From NCBI GenBank assembly GCA_946414315.1, contig CAMKNZ010000018.1, forward strand, positions 1 through 39,985: DNA of 39,985 bases, given 5' to 3'. Each line of letters begins with the position of its first letter. Position 1 is the stretch's first letter. This stretch comes from an uncultured Clostridia bacterium. Its GTDB lineage: Bacteria; Bacillota; Clostridia; Christensenellales; Aristaeellaceae. Under the pieces are notes generated by a model. That model was not told the DNA's origin and did no database searches. It was given only the letters and a program-made list of their open reading frames with translations. Below, piece after piece: positions 38,788 to 39,985 of the stretch. A program made the translations under genes and the position numbers.

Positions 38788-38891
38788 CCGCAAGCTCAAT
38801 GGTCGCGACTCCACACTATGGAGCTCGCTCCCTTTCGCTTGACCTCAGGACTGACGAAATTTCCGCCACTGGCGGTCGTCAGTCCTTCGCC
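38788..38891 (-). repeat. Repeat B, copy 2: at the end of glpK
   Basis: Same unit as 32639-32743. On the minus strand the outer stem is GGACTGACGA with TCGTCAGTCC, the inner CCGCC-AGT-GGCGG, bulge AAATT, then TGAGGTCAAGCGAAAGGGAG and a CTCCA/TGGAG hairpin. The TGA stop of glpK (38879-38881) falls inside the outer stem, so the unit supplies the last codons of glpK. Confidence 0.85.
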
Positions 38892-39985
38892 CAATCCTTC
38901 GACCGTTCAATCGCCTTATGCCATCCCCTGAGGTTCAGCAGCCTCGTCGCCTCATCCATCCGGGGCTCAAACTCCAGATCCTTCTGCCATCCCTTCGTGG
39001 CTTCCTCGGCGCTTCCATAGATCCCCGCGCCCAGCCCCGCCAGCAGCGCGGCCCCCAGTGCGGTCGTCTCCAGCACCCGCGGCCTGACTACCGGGATCCC
39101 GGTGATATCTGCCTGGAACTGCATCAGGAATCCGTTGGCGCTGGCGCCGCCGTCTACCTGCAGGCTTGCGGGCTTGCTGCCGCAGTCCGCGATCATCGCG
39201 TCCATCAGGTCCGCGCTCTGGTAGGCGATCGCCTCCAGCGCAGCCCTCACAATCTGCGGCCGCCCGGTGCCCCGGGTCATGCCCACCAGCGTGCCCCGGC
39301 TGTACATATCCCACCACGGCGCGCCCAGGCCCGTGAATGCCGGCACCAGGTATACGCCGCCCGTGCTCTGGATGCTCTGGGCAATGCTCTCGCTCTCCGC
39401 CGCGTGGTCGATGATCTTCAGCTCGTCCCGCAGCCACTGGATCGTCGCGCCGCCCATGAATACGCTGCCCTCCAGCGCGTAGGTCGGCTTCCCGCCGATC
39501 CGCCACGCCATCGTGGTCAGCAGCCCGTGCTTGCTCTCCACCGGCTTGTCACCGGTGTTCATCAGCATAAAGCAGCCCGTGCCGTAGGTGTTTTTGATGT
39601 CCCCGGTCTTCAGGCACGCCTGGCCGAACAGGCTCGCGTGCTGGTCGCCCGCCATGGCGGTCACCGGGATCGCCCGGCCCAGGATTGCCGGATCCAGCAT
39701 GCCGATGGGCCCGGCCGTGTCCACCACCTTCGGCAGGCACGCCTTCGGGATGCCCAGGAGCTTCAGCAGGTCGTCGTCCCAGTCCTGCGTATGCAGGTTA
39801 AACAGCATCGTCCGCCCGGCGTTGGTGGCATCGGTCACATGGGGCCGGCCCTCCAGCAGGTTCCAGCACAGGTAGCTGTCCACCGTGCCGAAGCACAGGT
39901 CGCCCTTCTCCGCCTTTTCCGTCAGGTTGTAGTAGTCCAGCAGCCATTTCAGCTTCGTTCCGCTGAAATATGCGTCCGGCACCAG
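38879..39985 (-). CDS. glpK: Glycerol kinase, C-terminal part (N-terminus beyond the window)
   Basis: About 369 codons are present, ending at the TGA in repeat B. The visible part includes [58 protein letters not shown] and [21 protein letters not shown], which are characteristic of FGGY-family glycerol kinase. It phosphorylates glycerol to glycerol 3-phosphate, the lipid and glycolysis entry point. The last residues, KDWAKD, overlap the repeat unit. Upstream sequence, including the start and the P-loop, is missing; about 130 residues are absent. Confidence 0.95.
   Translation of the reverse strand: MVPDAYFSGTKLKWLLDYYNLTEKAEKGDLCFGTVDSYLCWNLLEGRPHVTDATNAGRTMLFNLHTQDWDDDLLKLLGIPKACLPKVVDTAGPIGMLDPAILGRAIPVTAMAGDQHASLFGQACLKTGDIKNTYGTGCFMLMNTGDKPVESKHGLLTTMAWRIGGKPTYALEGSVFMGGATIQWLRDELKIIDHAAESESIAQSIQSTGGVYLVPAFTGLGAPWWDMYSRGTLVGMTRGTGRPQIVRAALEAIAYQSADLMDAMIADCGSKPASLQVDGGASANGFLMQFQADITGIPVVRPRVLETTALGAALLAGLGAGIYGSAEEATKGWQKDLEFEPRMDEATRLLNLRGWHKAIERSKDWAKD

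Noticed and set aside
1-39985. Prophage, integrated plasmid or biosynthetic gene cluster
   Set aside because: All large genes are housekeeping or near-housekeeping, codon use looks even, and there is no integrase, transposase or tRNA-site duplication.

Overview
The window is a 40-kb piece of a GC-rich chromosome, almost fully coding, from what looks like an anaerobic Gram-positive of the class Clostridia. The evidence is a ctsR-clpC stress operon with a CtsR-type operator, an S-box (SAM-I) riboswitch before metK, mutS2 with zapA and a U32 peptidase, hemZ, a bifunctional RelA/SpoT protein, dimeric-type GlyRS, and the rpmH-rnpA-yidD-yidC-jag cluster. Gene content would suit a gut or rumen Christensenellales-like lineage, but that placement is a guess from gene style only. 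No phage, plasmid, transposase, CRISPR array, rRNA or tRNA gene was seen.

Layout. Positions 1-4.1 kb (minus): araD 5' end, tdk, a ClpC unlike the textbook form (McsA-like zinc finger at the N-terminus, Lys/Ala/Pro tail at the C-terminus) and ctsR behind its own operator. 4.1-6.7 kb (minus): shikimate kinase, an amino-acid-kinase-family protein and a SxxK serine hydrolase. 6.7-14.6 kb (minus): zapA, U32 peptidase, mutS2, response regulator and histidine kinase as one compact run, preceded by a cyclophilin with its own promoter and terminator. 14.6-23.4 kb (plus): a GNAT protein, secD-secF, recJ, relA/spoT and hemZ. 23.4-31.2 kb (minus): dtd, a metallo-beta-lactamase-fold hydrolase, glyS, ftsY, serS, jag, yidC, yidD, rnpA, rpmH, largely a protein-synthesis and membrane-insertion block. 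31.4-40 kb (minus): metK with its riboswitch, pduL, an MscL with a zinc ribbon, a hendecad-repeat protein, a HerA-like DUF853 ATPase, a fused RNase PH/RdgB, pgsA and glpK (N-terminus beyond the window).

The most unusual content is in the gaps. At least four kinds of short, structured, non-coding repeat recur here: a double hairpin (A: 12094-12181 and 33623-33709), a 105-bp unit with a nested bulged hairpin (B: 32639-32743, 36641-36744, 38788-38891), an inverted-repeat-ended element (C: 19611-19758, 36595-36799), and a two-stem element before glyS and serS (D: 25965-26020, 28272-28382). Their stems differ between copies in ways that keep base pairing. They are nested (a B unit inside C, a B-type hairpin inside D). 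One A copy lies in frame inside the U32 peptidase gene, and one B copy sits between the SAM riboswitch terminator and the metK start codon. This looks like a family of small mobile or RNA-structured repeats.

A second point is protein architecture: the C-terminal tail expected on DUF853 ATPases is missing from the ATPase here, while a similar tail ends the next protein in the same operon, which suggests a split gene or a two-protein system.
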